Notes: generated by a model not told the origin, from the sequence alone. A DNA stretch of 64,000 nucleotides from an uncultured Lachnospiraceae bacterium (GCA_910589105.1 CAJUST010000004.1:96855-160854), one strand, 5' to 3'. Counted from the first letter of the stretch, positions 53,089-62,964 are shown. Numbers and translations: made by a program.

Positions 53089-53970
53089 ATGACCCCATAT
53101 CACTACGACTACGCAGTCATCGGCGGCGACCTGCGTCAGACATATCTCGCCTTAGAACTTACAAAATCAAAAAGCGCCGTCTGCAGCTTTGCCCTTTGCC
53201 AGCCGGCGCAGACGAATGCCGTCAAAACATTTTCTTCTTTAGAAGCGGCTGTTTCAAATTCTTCTTGTATTGTCTGTCCGGTTCCCTTTACCAAAGACGG
53301 TATATTTTTAAACCAAAACGCCATAAAAGGGAATCTTGCGCTCAGGCAGTTTCCTATGATGGTAAAGCCTGACCAGACTTTCTTTGCCGGGGCAATCCCA
53401 AAAGAAATTCAAAAAGCGTTTTCGCAAACAGGCGTCCCTGTCTTTGATTTTCTAAAAGACGACACGCTTGCCTGCTTTAACACAGTTGCAACCGCAGAAG
53501 GCGTAATCTGCGAAGCCATACAGCACAGCCCCATCAATCTTTCAAAAAGCAAATGCGCCGTACTTGGATATGGCAAATGCGGACGTGTCATTACGGCAAA
53601 ATTAAAAGCGATGCCCTGTCATGTTACAGCCGTTTCCGCTTCTCCAAAAGAAACCGCCCAAGCGGCAGTGTTTGCTGACGAAGCGCTGTCCCTAGATCAA
53701 TTTTTTTCCAAAATAGACGCTTACGACTTTATCTTTAATACAATACCTGCCGTTATCCTTACGAATGACGTCCTTGCCAGAACAAATCCCGCCGTCACGA
53801 TTTTAGACATTGCCTCAGAGCCTGGAGGAGTCGATTTTGCCGCCGCCAAGGAACTGTCCCGTTCTGCCAGAAAATGCCCCAGCCTGCCCGGAAAATACGC
53901 GCCGCTTTCTTCTGCGAGAGCGCTATACAATTCCATAAAAACATTTGAAAGGAGATTGCCATGTCTTTAA
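53089..53970 (+). CDS. dpaA: Dipicolinate synthase subunit A
   Basis: With DpaB makes dipicolinic acid, the main small molecule of the spore core, in the mother cell late in sporulation. 293 residues. N-terminal DYAVIGGDLRQ, then a Rossmann motif VLGYGKCGR about residue 163 and FNTIPAVILT. AGGAGCC lies before ATG 53089. It overlaps dpaB by 10 bases. This is the best evidence that the organism sporulates. Confidence 0.93.
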   Translation: MTPYHYDYAVIGGDLRQTYLALELTKSKSAVCSFALCQPAQTNAVKTFSSLEAAVSNSSCIVCPVPFTKDGIFLNQNAIKGNLALRQFPMMVKPDQTFFAGAIPKEIQKAFSQTGVPVFDFLKDDTLACFNTVATAEGVICEAIQHSPINLSKSKCAVLGYGKCGRVITAKLKAMPCHVTAVSASPKETAQAAVFADEALSLDQFFSKIDAYDFIFNTIPAVILTNDVLARTNPAVTILDIASEPGGVDFAAAKELSRSARKCPSLPGKYAPLSSARALYNSIKTFERRLPCL

Positions 53971-54548
53971 AAGGAAAGCACATCGGAGTCGCATTTACCG
54001 GCTCCTTTTGCACGTATGAAAAAGTCTTTGAAGAATTGAAAAAACTGACCGATGAAGGCGCGGTTGTGCAAACCATTTTTTCAAACGCCGCGCAGACACT
54101 TGACAGCCGCTTTGGGAAAGCGGAGGATTTTTTAAAAAAAGCCGAAGAACTGACTGGGATTGCCCCCATTTTAACAATTCCTCAGGCAGAGCCCATCGGG
54201 CCAAAAGGGTTTCTGGACATTTTGACACTATTCCCCTGTACCGGAAACACGATTGCAAAACTTGCCAACGGCATCACCGACACGCCCGTTTTGATGGCGG
54301 CAAAAGCGCATCTGCGGAATAATAAGCCGCTGTTAATTTCTATTTCCACAAACGACGCTTTGGGCATGAATATGAAAAACATCGGAATGCTGTTAAACGC
54401 AAAACACATTTATTTCATTCCCTTCGGTCAGGATAACCCTGAAAAGAAGCCAAATTCCATGATTGCGCATACAAATCTTTTCATTCCGTCCATCGAAGCC
54501 GCCCTTTCGGGCAAACAATACCAGCCGATTATAAAATCCTACGAATAA
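53961..54548 (+). CDS. dpaB: Dipicolinate synthase subunit B (flavoprotein)
   Basis: Flavodoxin-like partner of DpaA, 195 residues. It starts MSLKGKHIGVAFTGSFCTYEK, typical of the family, and contains PCTGNTIAKLANGITDTPV and the FIPFGQDNP segment. AAAGGAG lies before the start, inside dpaA. Middle gene of dpaA-dpaB-asnB. Confidence 0.93.
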   Translation: MSLKGKHIGVAFTGSFCTYEKVFEELKKLTDEGAVVQTIFSNAAQTLDSRFGKAEDFLKKAEELTGIAPILTIPQAEPIGPKGFLDILTLFPCTGNTIAKLANGITDTPVLMAAKAHLRNNKPLLISISTNDALGMNMKNIGMLLNAKHIYFIPFGQDNPEKKPNSMIAHTNLFIPSIEAALSGKQYQPIIKSYE

Positions 54549-54566
54549 AATTGAAAGGAGTTTTCT

Positions 54567-56417
54567 ATGTGTGGAATCGCCGGATTTTTTCACCCAGAGC
54601 AAAATTATGAAAACGAACGCGCAAAATGGATTTCTGTCTTAGAGCGTATGAACAAAGCGCAAACCCACCGGGGGCCGGACGGCAGTGGGACGTTTCTATG
54701 CCCTTCCTGCGGATTTGCCCATGTAAGGCTAAAAATTATTGACCTTCTGACCGGAGAACAGCCAATCGTCAAACGAAAAGACGGATTTGAGTTTGCCATT
54801 GTCTTTAACGGTGAAATTTACAATATGAACGCATTAAAAGAATCCCTGCTAAAAAAAGGGGCTGTTTTTGAAACGGCAAGCGACACTGAGGTAATCCTCA
54901 ACGGCTATTTATATGAAGGAATTGAATTTGTCAAAAAATTAAACGGCATTTTTGCCGCCGCCATCTGGGATTCGCATGCCGCAAAACTGCATTTGTTCCG
55001 TGACAGGCTTGGCGTAAAGCCTTTATTTTATACCAAACATGAGGATACGTTTATTTTTTCTTCGGAAATAAAAGGACTGTTCGCGTATCCGGGCGTTTCC
55101 CCTGTCCTTGACAAACATGGATTATGCGAAATTTTTGCATTAGGCCCGGCAAAATCATATGGAAAGGGCGTATTCCAAAATGTTTTTGAAGTCCTGCCCG
55201 GCCATATTATTACGCTGGATTCTTATTCTTACACAGATCACGCTTATTGGAAATTAGAAAGCCGCCCGCATGAGGATTCTTTTGAAGACACGGTGGAAAA
55301 AACGGCATGGCTCTTAGAAGACGCCATTCGAATGCAGATGCTTTCCGATATTCCAATCAGCGCGTTTCTTTCCGGCGGCATTGACTCAAGCCTTGTGACT
55401 GCCATCTGCGCAAAAGAATTAAAAAAACAGGGAAAACAGCTTAATACGTTTTCGTTTGATTTTACAAATAATCAAAAATATTTTAAATCCAACGCATTCC
55501 AGCCAAGCCAAGACCGGCCTTTTGTCGAGCAGATGGTTTCCTTTGCGGACACAAACCATTATTTTCTGGAATGCGGCAATGCCGATATGCTTGACTGCCT
55601 CTATAAAGCCGTAGATGCAAGAGACCTTCCCTGTATGGCGGACGTGGAATCTTCCATGCTTTATTTCTGTTCTAAAGTGACGCCGTACAATAAAGTCACA
55701 TTGACCGGAGAATGCGCCGATGAAATTTTTGGCGGATATCCATGGTTTCACAGCGAAAAAGCCTTCCAAACGGATGCGTTCCCATGGTCTGACAATATGG
55801 CGCCAAGGCAGACGCTCCTCTCCGATTCACTGATTCATGAGCTTGATATGGAAACATACGCCCATGCCGCCTATGAAAGAACGATCCATGAAACGCCAAT
55901 CCTTCCGGAAGATTCACCAGAAGAAAAACGAAGACGTGAAATTGCCTATCTGAATTTACGCTGGTTTATGGTTACGCTTTTAGACCGCATGGACCGGACC
56001 AGTATGTACAACGGCTTAGAAGCAAGGGTTCCGTTTGCCGACCACCGCATTGTGGAATATGTGTTTAATGTCCCATGGAGCATGAAATGCCCCGACGGCA
56101 TCGTAAAAGGGCTGCTCCGCCACGCAGGGGCAAACCACCTCCCAAAAGAAATCCTTTGGAGGAAAAAAAGCCCTTATCCAAAAACCTATGACCCTGCGTA
56201 TGAAAAACTGCTTGGCAGGCGTTTACGGGAAGTGTTGTCCTCGCCTTCGGCGCCGATCCGGAAACTTTTAGACCTAAGAAAAGTAAAGTCATTTTTAAAC
56301 AGCCCGTCGGACTATGGAAAACCATGGTACGGGCAGCTTATGGCAGGCCCGCAGATGATTGCCTATATGCTTCAGGTCAACTACTGGCTGGAAGCCTACC
56401 ATATCCAAATCGTTTAA
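54567..56417 (+). CDS. asnB: Asparagine synthase (glutamine-hydrolysing)
   Basis: Makes asparagine from aspartate, ATP and glutamine. 616 residues: class II glutaminase domain with catalytic Cys2 in MCGIAGF, then the synthetase PP-loop SGGIDSSLVTAI about residue 270. 18 bases after dpaB, with AAAGGAG before the ATG, so it belongs to the sporulation operon. B. subtilis has a sporulation-linked asparagine synthetase (AsnO); a similar role here is an inference from position. Confidence 0.93.
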   Translation: MCGIAGFFHPEQNYENERAKWISVLERMNKAQTHRGPDGSGTFLCPSCGFAHVRLKIIDLLTGEQPIVKRKDGFEFAIVFNGEIYNMNALKESLLKKGAVFETASDTEVILNGYLYEGIEFVKKLNGIFAAAIWDSHAAKLHLFRDRLGVKPLFYTKHEDTFIFSSEIKGLFAYPGVSPVLDKHGLCEIFALGPAKSYGKGVFQNVFEVLPGHIITLDSYSYTDHAYWKLESRPHEDSFEDTVEKTAWLLEDAIRMQMLSDIPISAFLSGGIDSSLVTAICAKELKKQGKQLNTFSFDFTNNQKYFKSNAFQPSQDRPFVEQMVSFADTNHYFLECGNADMLDCLYKAVDARDLPCMADVESSMLYFCSKVTPYNKVTLTGECADEIFGGYPWFHSEKAFQTDAFPWSDNMAPRQTLLSDSLIHELDMETYAHAAYERTIHETPILPEDSPEEKRRREIAYLNLRWFMVTLLDRMDRTSMYNGLEARVPFADHRIVEYVFNVPWSMKCPDGIVKGLLRHAGANHLPKEILWRKKSPYPKTYDPAYEKLLGRRLREVLSSPSAPIRKLLDLRKVKSFLNSPSDYGKPWYGQLMAGPQMIAYMLQVNYWLEAYHIQIV

Positions 56418-56459
56418 ACGGAATGTTGTCACTCATGTTCTCATCTTCATAACAACAAA

Positions 56460-56680
56460 TTAGAGCATATAGATTTCAGTTTCTATATGCTCTAACGCTG
56501 TTGCTATATATAATTTTGATTGATATAATTGAATTACGCTAACTGTATAACTTCCACTTCGATTTCTTTTATGTCACTTTCCAATAATTCGGGAAAATAC
56601 CCGCTGCCTTCATCAATATTTATTTTCCCTTCCTGCCACACTTCAATTATACAAAAAAATGCCTGTCTTTACAATAAAAC
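56460..56680 (-). mobile_element. Degenerate Rpn-type element, copy B
   Basis: Internally deleted relative of the 31.8-32.4 kb copy. A perfect 14-bp inverted repeat TTAGAGCATATAGA (56460-56473 with 56482-56495) opens it. The minus frame ends YFPELLESDIKEIEVEVIQLA, the Rpn-family C-terminus. The same promoter TTGTAA-N17-TATAAT is kept (56646-56674 reversed). Further upstream on the minus strand is TTGACA-N18-CATAAT (56728-56757). 56760-57008 is AT-rich with nothing recognised. Confidence 0.55.
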
Positions 56681-57008
56681 TCACCTTAAATTCCTTCCGC
56701 CCTCCGTTTCACTCCTCCTTGTTGCCTATTATGCTGTCGGCTCTCGTGGATTGTCAACACTTTTTTAGTTTTCCCAGATCCCTTTCCATAAAAATCACTC
56801 GTTTCTGTCTGCAATAGAAGGATAGATTTTTGCTCGTTAGAAATATCCAAAATCCCATTTCCTTTTTTTGAAATTTAGATCTGATTTTATAATATTATAT
56901 TGATTTTTTAAATTTGTGTAGCCCTTGACTGTGGGCTTAATGATATTGTGGAAATACAGAAAGAAGTTTGTTCAAAATGAAAAATAAAGCGAAAAAACTG
57001 CTTTTAGA

Positions 57009-57239
57009 ATGCAACTCAAAGATTTTGCTAAAACTCTAACATGCTTTATTGCTAAAGATGATGAGTGGACAATACGCGGTTTCATTGAAATTTTCAAAAA
57101 CATATATATTATTTCGTCTGACACTAAAATAGTTTCAAAAGCGCTTGAACTTCATTTGTTCCCGCATTTTCTTTCTTTTGCTGAAAGGATTGGATATAAT
57201 ATTGAGCTTGCAACATTTCAAAATTGGTTCCACTTATAA
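57009..57239 (+). pseudogene. EcoRV-family restriction endonuclease, N-terminal fragment
   Basis: 76 residues. The stretch IYIISSDTKIVSKALELHLF followed by IAERIGYNIEL aligns by eye with the EcoRV N-terminal region (IYPLGSDTKVLSTIFELF). The frame stops just where the catalytic PD..D-x-K residues should begin, so no nuclease can be made. Methyltransferase fragments follow directly. Recognised from memory of the EcoRV sequence, hence moderate confidence. Confidence 0.6.
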
Positions 57240-57619
57240 AACAAAGTGTTGATATGGATAAAAAATTCCGTTTGGATTGAGCCTTTTATGGATTCTGGCA
57301 TTGTAGGTTTTAATGTTGAACCACACTACGCAATGTACACGCTTTAATCAAGAACATAATCCACTTGACTTTCTGTTCCTGAATCGATCCTGCTTTAATG
57401 GAATGATTAGATTCAATAAAAACTATCATTTTAATGTTCCATATGGGCATAAACCAAAACGATTTGCTTCAAAAATATGATTGGAGTTTTAAATGAGTAT
57501 ATTGCTTTAGTGTGGGGCGATTGTAAAAGATTACGCAAAAACATTTTTATCATGTTGGAGCAAAAGAAAAAAACAGGAATCCAGTTATTGAAGCGCTTGT
57601 AACAAATTACACTGTTTGA
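57240..57619 (+). pseudogene. Dam-type (D12 class) N6-adenine DNA methyltransferase, broken remnant
   Basis: Three pieces in three frames: 57240-57347 with WIEPFMDSGIVGFNV (motif I DPF-GSG region); 57343-57480 with FLNRSCFNGMIRFN and FNVPYGHKPKRF (D12-class middle); and 57545-57619 with EKNRNPVIEALVTNYTV at the end. The DPPY motif is missing. Next to the EcoRV-like fragment, this is a dead type II restriction-modification pair. Confidence 0.65.
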
Positions 57620-57789
57620 TATGGTATCCGCTTTATAGCTTTGCGCGGGTTGCAACCACCACAAGAGCGACATATAATCCGCGCGCCGCCTGTTATCTTT
57701 CAGTAACGTATCGCAAATTAAAATGGCAAACAAAAACAAGGTATACTATCCCCCACAACAACATATACTTCCCATACGAGGTAATGTAT

Positions 57790-58287
57790 ATGGATAAATT
57801 AAAACGCGATACAATCATTGGTCTGCTCTTTGTCCTGATTACTGGGACTTTGGCTCACTTTCTATATGGCTGGACTGGAAAAAATATAGTGGCCGGACTG
57901 TTTACCCCGGTAAACGAATCGGTATGGGAACATATGAAATTAATCTTTTTTCCTATGCTCCTTTTTTCCTCTGTAGCAATTTTTCTGTTAAAAAACCAGT
58001 ATCCCTGCATTTCTTCCGCATTCTATATTGGAATCCTGATAGGAACAGCTCTGATTCCAATTTTATTTTATGCCTATACCGCTATTTTAAACACAAATTA
58101 TTTATTTCTGGATATTGCTGTCTTTTTTATCAGCGCCGCGCTTGCTTTTTTTGTCTCTTACAAACTTACGCTTTCTTGTAAAGGAAAGCCTTATACGCTT
58201 TTGTCCCTTCTTCTTGTTGGCGTTCTTTTTGCCTGCTTTCTTATTTTTACTTACCAGCCGCCCAACGTTCCCCTATTTTTAGAATAA
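57790..58287 (+). CDS. DUF6512 membrane protein
   Basis: 165 residues from ATG 57790 (GAGGT 7 bases upstream), with five hydrophobic helices. The motif FTPVNESVWEHMKL is the hallmark of the DUF6512 family of Firmicute membrane proteins. Function unknown. No clear operon partner; the RM remnant lies just upstream. Confidence 0.8.
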   Translation: MDKLKRDTIIGLLFVLITGTLAHFLYGWTGKNIVAGLFTPVNESVWEHMKLIFFPMLLFSSVAIFLLKNQYPCISSAFYIGILIGTALIPILFYAYTAILNTNYLFLDIAVFFISAALAFFVSYKLTLSCKGKPYTLLSLLLVGVLFACFLIFTYQPPNVPLFLE

Positions 58288-58346
58288 AAAAGACGCTGCC
58301 TGTTCCCAGACAAAACGCCTTTTTCTTCCTAATTTAATAACAAACT

Positions 58347-58871
58347 TTACACGGCCGGCTCTGGCTTTGTCTCCGTTTTCTGCCCTTCTTTTGCCACAGC
58401 GGAATCGCTTTTGGTTTCGGAAGGCTGATTTGCCACGCTCTTTTGGACTTTCTCCGCTTCAGTAACCTGAGCTGTTAATTTTTCATTTTGCTTTTTTAGC
58501 TTCTTGTTATCTTTTTCTAAACTGGAATAGTCTTGTTGCAATTTCTCATACTTTTTCTGATTATTTTCAAAAGACTCCAGTTCTGTCTTTTTTTCTGAAA
58601 GTTCATTTTCATATTGTTCCTTCTCTGAAGATAACGTATCAATTTCATTTTCTAATTCCGTCTGATTCTCTTTTAGTTCCTGATTCTTCTCTGACAAAAC
58701 GGAAACCTGTTTGGACAAAGTTTCCGCCTCCTCTCTGGCTTGCCCAGAAGAACCAGACACGGACAACAGCGAAATTACAAGCCCTGCAATTACAACATTT
58801 TTTATCATGCCTGATTTCGGCTGGTTTTGTGACTTCAATGCTTTTGCTAAAAATGCGCTCAACTTTTTCAT
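58347..58871 (-). CDS. Membrane-anchored coiled-coil protein, unknown function
   Basis: 174 residues. One hydrophobic segment (about 22-40) follows a basic N-terminus. Residues about 45-145 form a long coiled coil rich in Glu, Lys and Leu heptads, and the tail is Ser/Lys/Glu-rich. AGGGGAA lies before ATG 58871. No family recognised; the layout resembles division- or wall-associated accessory proteins, but that is weak. Confidence 0.7.
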   Translation of the reverse strand: MKKLSAFLAKALKSQNQPKSGMIKNVVIAGLVISLLSVSGSSGQAREEAETLSKQVSVLSEKNQELKENQTELENEIDTLSSEKEQYENELSEKKTELESFENNQKKYEKLQQDYSSLEKDNKKLKKQNEKLTAQVTEAEKVQKSVANQPSETKSDSAVAKEGQKTETKPEPAV

Positions 58872-58966
58872 GTGTATTCCCCTTTTTTATTAAAACAGAC
58901 TAATCCGCCATCTTCCCACCGCGGCTTAGCCTGCTAAACTCTTTTGGAAGTTACATTATTTTCCCG

Positions 58967-59635
58967 TTATGCCTGTTTTTCGACAATTTCATTTTTATTC
59001 TTATAGATGGAATTTGCCGGAACAGTTCCTCGTACCATGGATAATGGATAAATATTGGTATGCCTGCCAATCACGCTTCCCGGATTTAACACGGAGTTAC
59101 AGCCGACTTCTACATAATCCCCCAACATCGCGCCAAATTTTTTTAATCCGGTTTCAATCTGCCCTTTTGCATCTTTGACAACGACAAGCGTTTTATCCGC
59201 TTTCACATTTGAAGTAATGGAACCTGCGCCCATATGGGATTTAAAACCTAAAATAGAATCTCCGACATAATTGTAATGCGGAACCTGAACCAAATTAAAA
59301 AGAATGACGTTTTTTAACTCTGTGGAATTGCCGACAACACAGCCTTTGCCGACAACCGCGCTCCCGCGGATAAATGCGCAGTGGCGGACTTCCGCTTCTT
59401 CATCAATAATTAACGGCCCGTTTAAAAAAGCGCTTTTGGCTATGTTTGCGCTTTTCGCCACCCAGATATTTTCTCCTCTTTGCTCAAACCGGTCCGGATC
59501 TAAAGATGGCCCAAGGCTCCGGATAAAATCACTGATTCCTTTTAAGGCTTCCCATGGATATTCCACTCCTTCCAAAAGCCCGGCTGCAATCGTCTCGTTT
59601 AGATCATACATATGTTTCACTTTGCATTGTTCCAT
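58967..59635 (-). CDS. Left-handed beta-helix (hexapeptide repeat) GlmU-like protein
   Basis: 222 residues. From about residue 55 the sequence shows hexapeptide turns (VAKSANIAKSAFLNG, AVVGKGCVVG, GDYVEVGCNSVLNPGSVIG). It matches proteins annotated as the UDP-GlcNAc pyrophosphorylase-related family, which lack the nucleotidyltransferase half. Possible acyl- or nucleotide-sugar-linked enzyme; activity unproven. AAAGGAGA before the start; 34 bases after topB, so likely cotranscribed with it. Confidence 0.8.
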   Translation of the reverse strand: MEQCKVKHMYDLNETIAAGLLEGVEYPWEALKGISDFIRSLGPSLDPDRFEQRGENIWVAKSANIAKSAFLNGPLIIDEEAEVRHCAFIRGSAVVGKGCVVGNSTELKNVILFNLVQVPHYNYVGDSILGFKSHMGAGSITSNVKADKTLVVVKDAKGQIETGLKKFGAMLGDYVEVGCNSVLNPGSVIGRHTNIYPLSMVRGTVPANSIYKNKNEIVEKQA

Positions 59636-59669
59636 AATAAAATCTCCTTTTTATAAAGCCGCCATGCGG

Positions 59670-61655
59670 CTATGATTTGGCATAGTATTTCGCGGACTGT
59701 TCAAAAGCGCTTTTTAGATAATATTGGTTATTTAGATTTAACACGCCGCTTGTGCGGCTTTCAATAAATTTTGTCAGCTTTTCCATATATTCTTCTTCCG
59801 TTATACTGCCTTCCGCTACATATGTCAAGCCTTTTTCCCAGCTTGCAGTAAGCTCTGGGTTTAATAAGGATTTGATGGAGGCATTGACAACATCGTAAAT
59901 CATTTCCCCCATAAATGTCGGCGTAATGACCTGTGTTTTTTTGTTAAGGGAAAGATTTTTGTTTGCAACTAATTTTTTCAGGATTTCCGCCCTTGTCGCG
60001 CTGGTTCCGATTCCGCTGCCCTTGATTTGGGAACGGAGTTCCTCATCTTCGATTAGCTGGCCGGCATTTTCCATTGCCAATATCATAGAGCCTGAATTGT
60101 AACGTTTCGGCGGCGATGTTTCGCCTTCTTTGATTTCATATCCTTCTAACGCCAGTTCGTCTTTCTTTTTTAGGGACACTATATATTCCATTAATTTTTC
60201 ATCTCCCGATGCGTCTTCTTTTTCGGAAGTTTTCTTTTTCTGGAATGAGTAATGCATCAATTTTAAATAGCCTTCTTCCACTAACACTTTAAAACTTGCA
60301 AAAAACTGTTCCGTCCCGGCTGTCTGTGCAATCAGGCTGACTTTTTGATAAATTGCCGGAGGATAAAAAATTGCCAGAAAACGCCGCGCAATAATCTCAT
60401 AAACGTTTACGGAACGTTCCGGCAGGGATTTTAATGCGGCTATGCCCTGCCCTGTCGGGATTATGGCATAGTGATCTGTAATCTGCTTATCATTGACGTA
60501 TCTCGTTTTCCCGATTGTCTGATAGGAGCCTTTTTCCAAAATTTCTTCCGCAAATGGGCGCATACCGGCAATTTGCTTGATCCCATTGATATTTTTGCTG
60601 ATTTCTTTCGCCACTGCCGCCGATAATACCCTTGCATCTGTACGCGGATAGGTGACTAATTTTTTTTCATAGAGTTCCTGTACGATGGCAAGCGTTTCGT
60701 CCGGGCTGACTTTGAAAAATTTAGAACAGTCGTTTTGAAGTTCGGCAAGGTTATAGAGCAGCGGCGGGTTTTTTGTCTCTTTCTTTTTACTTGTTTTTTC
60801 CACGAAAAGCGGTTCGCCTGTCACAAAATCAATGAATTCTTTTGCCGTTTCTTCTTTTAAGAAGCCATTTTCTTTGTAGAGTTCTGGCGACTGGAAATAA
60901 CGGGATTTGGGATTTACTCTCCATTCCGCATCAACTGGGCTGCCGCTTAAATTAAGTTTGGCTATCACACGGTAAAAAGGAGTTTTTACGAAATTACGGA
61001 TTTCCCTCTCTCTGCGCACCACCATTCCCAAAACGCACGTCATAACCCTCCCGACGGAAATAACGGCGTATCTTTCGTTGAGGAAAGATGCAACTGCATT
61101 GCCGTATTTTAAAGTTAAAAGCCTAGAAAAGTTAATGCCCATTAAATAATCTTCCTTAGCCCTTAAGTACGCGCTTTTGGCAATATTGTCGTATTCTGAC
61201 AGGTCTTTCGCTTCACGGATTCCGCGTAAAATTTCTTCTTCCGTCTGGGAATCAATCCAGACGCGTTTTCTGGCTTTGCCTTTCACGCCCGCCATTTGCT
61301 CCACTAAACGGTAGATATACTCTCCTTCTCTACCGGAGTCCGTACAGACGTAAATGGTATCAATATCTTCACGGTTTAAAAGCTGCTCTACGATTTTATA
61401 TTGGTTTGCGGCGCTGCCTATAATTTCATATTGGAAAGTCTCCGGTATAAAAGGAAGGGTCGCCAAGCTCCATTTTTTGTATTTCATATCGTATGCTTCC
61501 GGGTAACTCATTGTGATAAGATGGCCGACGCACCATGTAATCACTGCGTCCGCGCCTTCACGATATCCATTATAGCTTCGCATTTCCATTTTAAGCGCTT
61601 TTGCAAATTCCTGCGCAACGCTGGGTTTTTCGGCTATAAACAGTGCTTTAGACAT
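59670..61655 (-). CDS. topB: DNA topoisomerase III
   Basis: Type IA topoisomerase that unlinks DNA strands. About 661 residues from ATG 61655 (GAGGATTT upstream) starting SKALFIAEKPSVAQEFAKAL. TOPRIM acidic motif DSGREGEYIYR and active-site Tyr about 336 in VTYPRTDARVL. GIGTSATRAEIL is the usual C-terminal core motif. No zinc-finger tail. Copies like this often travel on mobile elements, but no element is seen here. Confidence 0.93.
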   Translation of the reverse strand: MSKALFIAEKPSVAQEFAKALKMEMRSYNGYREGADAVITWCVGHLITMSYPEAYDMKYKKWSLATLPFIPETFQYEIIGSAANQYKIVEQLLNREDIDTIYVCTDSGREGEYIYRLVEQMAGVKGKARKRVWIDSQTEEEILRGIREAKDLSEYDNIAKSAYLRAKEDYLMGINFSRLLTLKYGNAVASFLNERYAVISVGRVMTCVLGMVVRREREIRNFVKTPFYRVIAKLNLSGSPVDAEWRVNPKSRYFQSPELYKENGFLKEETAKEFIDFVTGEPLFVEKTSKKKETKNPPLLYNLAELQNDCSKFFKVSPDETLAIVQELYEKKLVTYPRTDARVLSAAVAKEISKNINGIKQIAGMRPFAEEILEKGSYQTIGKTRYVNDKQITDHYAIIPTGQGIAALKSLPERSVNVYEIIARRFLAIFYPPAIYQKVSLIAQTAGTEQFFASFKVLVEEGYLKLMHYSFQKKKTSEKEDASGDEKLMEYIVSLKKKDELALEGYEIKEGETSPPKRYNSGSMILAMENAGQLIEDEELRSQIKGSGIGTSATRAEILKKLVANKNLSLNKKTQVITPTFMGEMIYDVVNASIKSLLNPELTASWEKGLTYVAEGSITEEEYMEKLTKFIESRTSGVLNLNNQYYLKSAFEQSAKYYAKS

Positions 61656-61704
61656 ATCTGGAAATCCTCTTTCGAATGTGTTTTTTCTTTTTATTTTACT
61701 GGGT

Positions 61705-61733
61705 ATTGTACCACAATGCAGAGAGAGCGTCAA
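61705..61733 (-). promoter_or_regulatory. topB promoter
   Basis: TTGACG (61728-61733 reversed), 17-base spacer, TACAAT (61705-61710 reversed). Confidence 0.8.
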
Positions 61734-61815
61734 ATCACTATGCCGCCTGTTTGATCCTAATTCCCTTCCAAAAGAACTGCAAACATACATTCATATTTAT
61801 TTTCTGCAAAAAGCA

Positions 61816-61845
61816 TTGACGATTCCAATCATTTTCCAGTATAAT
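61816..61845 (+). promoter_or_regulatory. FIST-MCP operon promoter
   Basis: TTGACG (61816-61821), 18-base spacer, TATAAT (61840-61845), 51 bases before the FIST gene start. Confidence 0.8.
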
Positions 61846-61896
61846 TAAATTCGTATAGATATGCGAACTACGAAAAAGAAAAGGAGAGGCGGCAGT

Positions 61897-62952
61897 ATGA
61901 AACAGTTTTTTGGAATGAGCCAAAACGGGAATCTTTCGGAAGCTGTAAACGGGCTTAAAAATCCGCAGTTTATTATGTTGTTTTCCAACAACTCCCAGTT
62001 TGAAACTCATGTAAAAGCTCTGGAAAAACTATATCCGAACGTACCGAGCATAGGCTGCATTGGAATGAGCTATGACACCAGAATTGTAGAAAAGGGGGTT
62101 GGCGTCATCGCTTTTTCGGACGGAGTGCTTGCAGCGGCAAATGCGCTTGAACAGGTATCTGTCATGCCGGTAAAATACATTCACCGTCTGGAAGAAGATA
62201 TACATAGAGTAAACGGCTCGCAAAAAGATACGGTTTGCATTGATTTCTGCACAGGAAACGATGCCTGCGCGCTGACTACGATTGACACAGCATTAAAGAG
62301 AAACGGCATATCCCTCGTCGGCGGCACAGGCGATGCAGGAAAAGTGTCCGCCAACGGTAAAATCTATGAGGACGCAACCGCCTATGCGATTGTGAAAAAC
62401 AAAAACGGACGCGTCAAAACATACAAGGAGAATATTTACCACCAGCTTGGGAATTACCGCTTTATCGCTTCCAATACCGATCGGGCAAATTATATCATTG
62501 GATCTTTAAACGGCAAACCTGCAAAACAGGTCTACCAAAGCATTCTTCATGTCACTGACAGGGAAATCCTCACACAGACATTTAAAAACCCTTTTGGAAA
62601 AATCAATGGAGACGACACCTGCATTATTTCCATTAAGGAAGTTGCCGGAAACTCTCTTGCATGTTTCCGTCAAGTCAATGATTCCGACGTATTGATTTTA
62701 TTGGAACTGGGTGATTTTCAGGCTACTGTAAAAGAAACGATACAAACTATCTGCCGGGAATTTCCAAAACGTTCCGCCGTTTTCAGCGTCAACTGCTTAT
62801 TCCGTTACAAACTATTTTCTGAGCGGAATTATATGCACACCTATCTCCAAGAAATGGCGGCTCTTGGAAGCCACGCTGGGCTTGTCGGATACGGCGAACA
62901 CTACAACAACCGTTTCGTCAACCAGTCCATGACATGTGTAGTATTTGAATAA
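61897..62952 (+). CDS. FIST-domain sensor protein
   Basis: 351 residues from ATG 61897 (GGAGAGG upstream). Residues about 20-200 form the FIST N domain (SIGCIGMSYD, GGTGDAGK) and about 205-345 the FIST C domain (ACFRQVNDSD to LVGYGEHYNN). FIST domains sense small ligands, probably amino acids. No signal peptide or membrane helix, so it is cytosolic. The gene after it, 12 bases on, is a soluble chemotaxis receptor. Confidence 0.88.
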   Translation: MKQFFGMSQNGNLSEAVNGLKNPQFIMLFSNNSQFETHVKALEKLYPNVPSIGCIGMSYDTRIVEKGVGVIAFSDGVLAAANALEQVSVMPVKYIHRLEEDIHRVNGSQKDTVCIDFCTGNDACALTTIDTALKRNGISLVGGTGDAGKVSANGKIYEDATAYAIVKNKNGRVKTYKENIYHQLGNYRFIASNTDRANYIIGSLNGKPAKQVYQSILHVTDREILTQTFKNPFGKINGDDTCIISIKEVAGNSLACFRQVNDSDVLILLELGDFQATVKETIQTICREFPKRSAVFSVNCLFRYKLFSERNYMHTYLQEMAALGSHAGLVGYGEHYNNRFVNQSMTCVVFE

Positions 62953-62964
62953 AGGAGGAAAAAT

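Noticed and set aside
56460..56495. Terminator of asnB
   Set aside because: The stem is perfect but has no T-run, and the sequence next to it recurs at the other Rpn remnant, so it is better explained as an element end.
59670..61655. topB as a marker of an integrated conjugative element
   Set aside because: No relaxase, conjugation genes, integrase or attachment repeats are seen around it.
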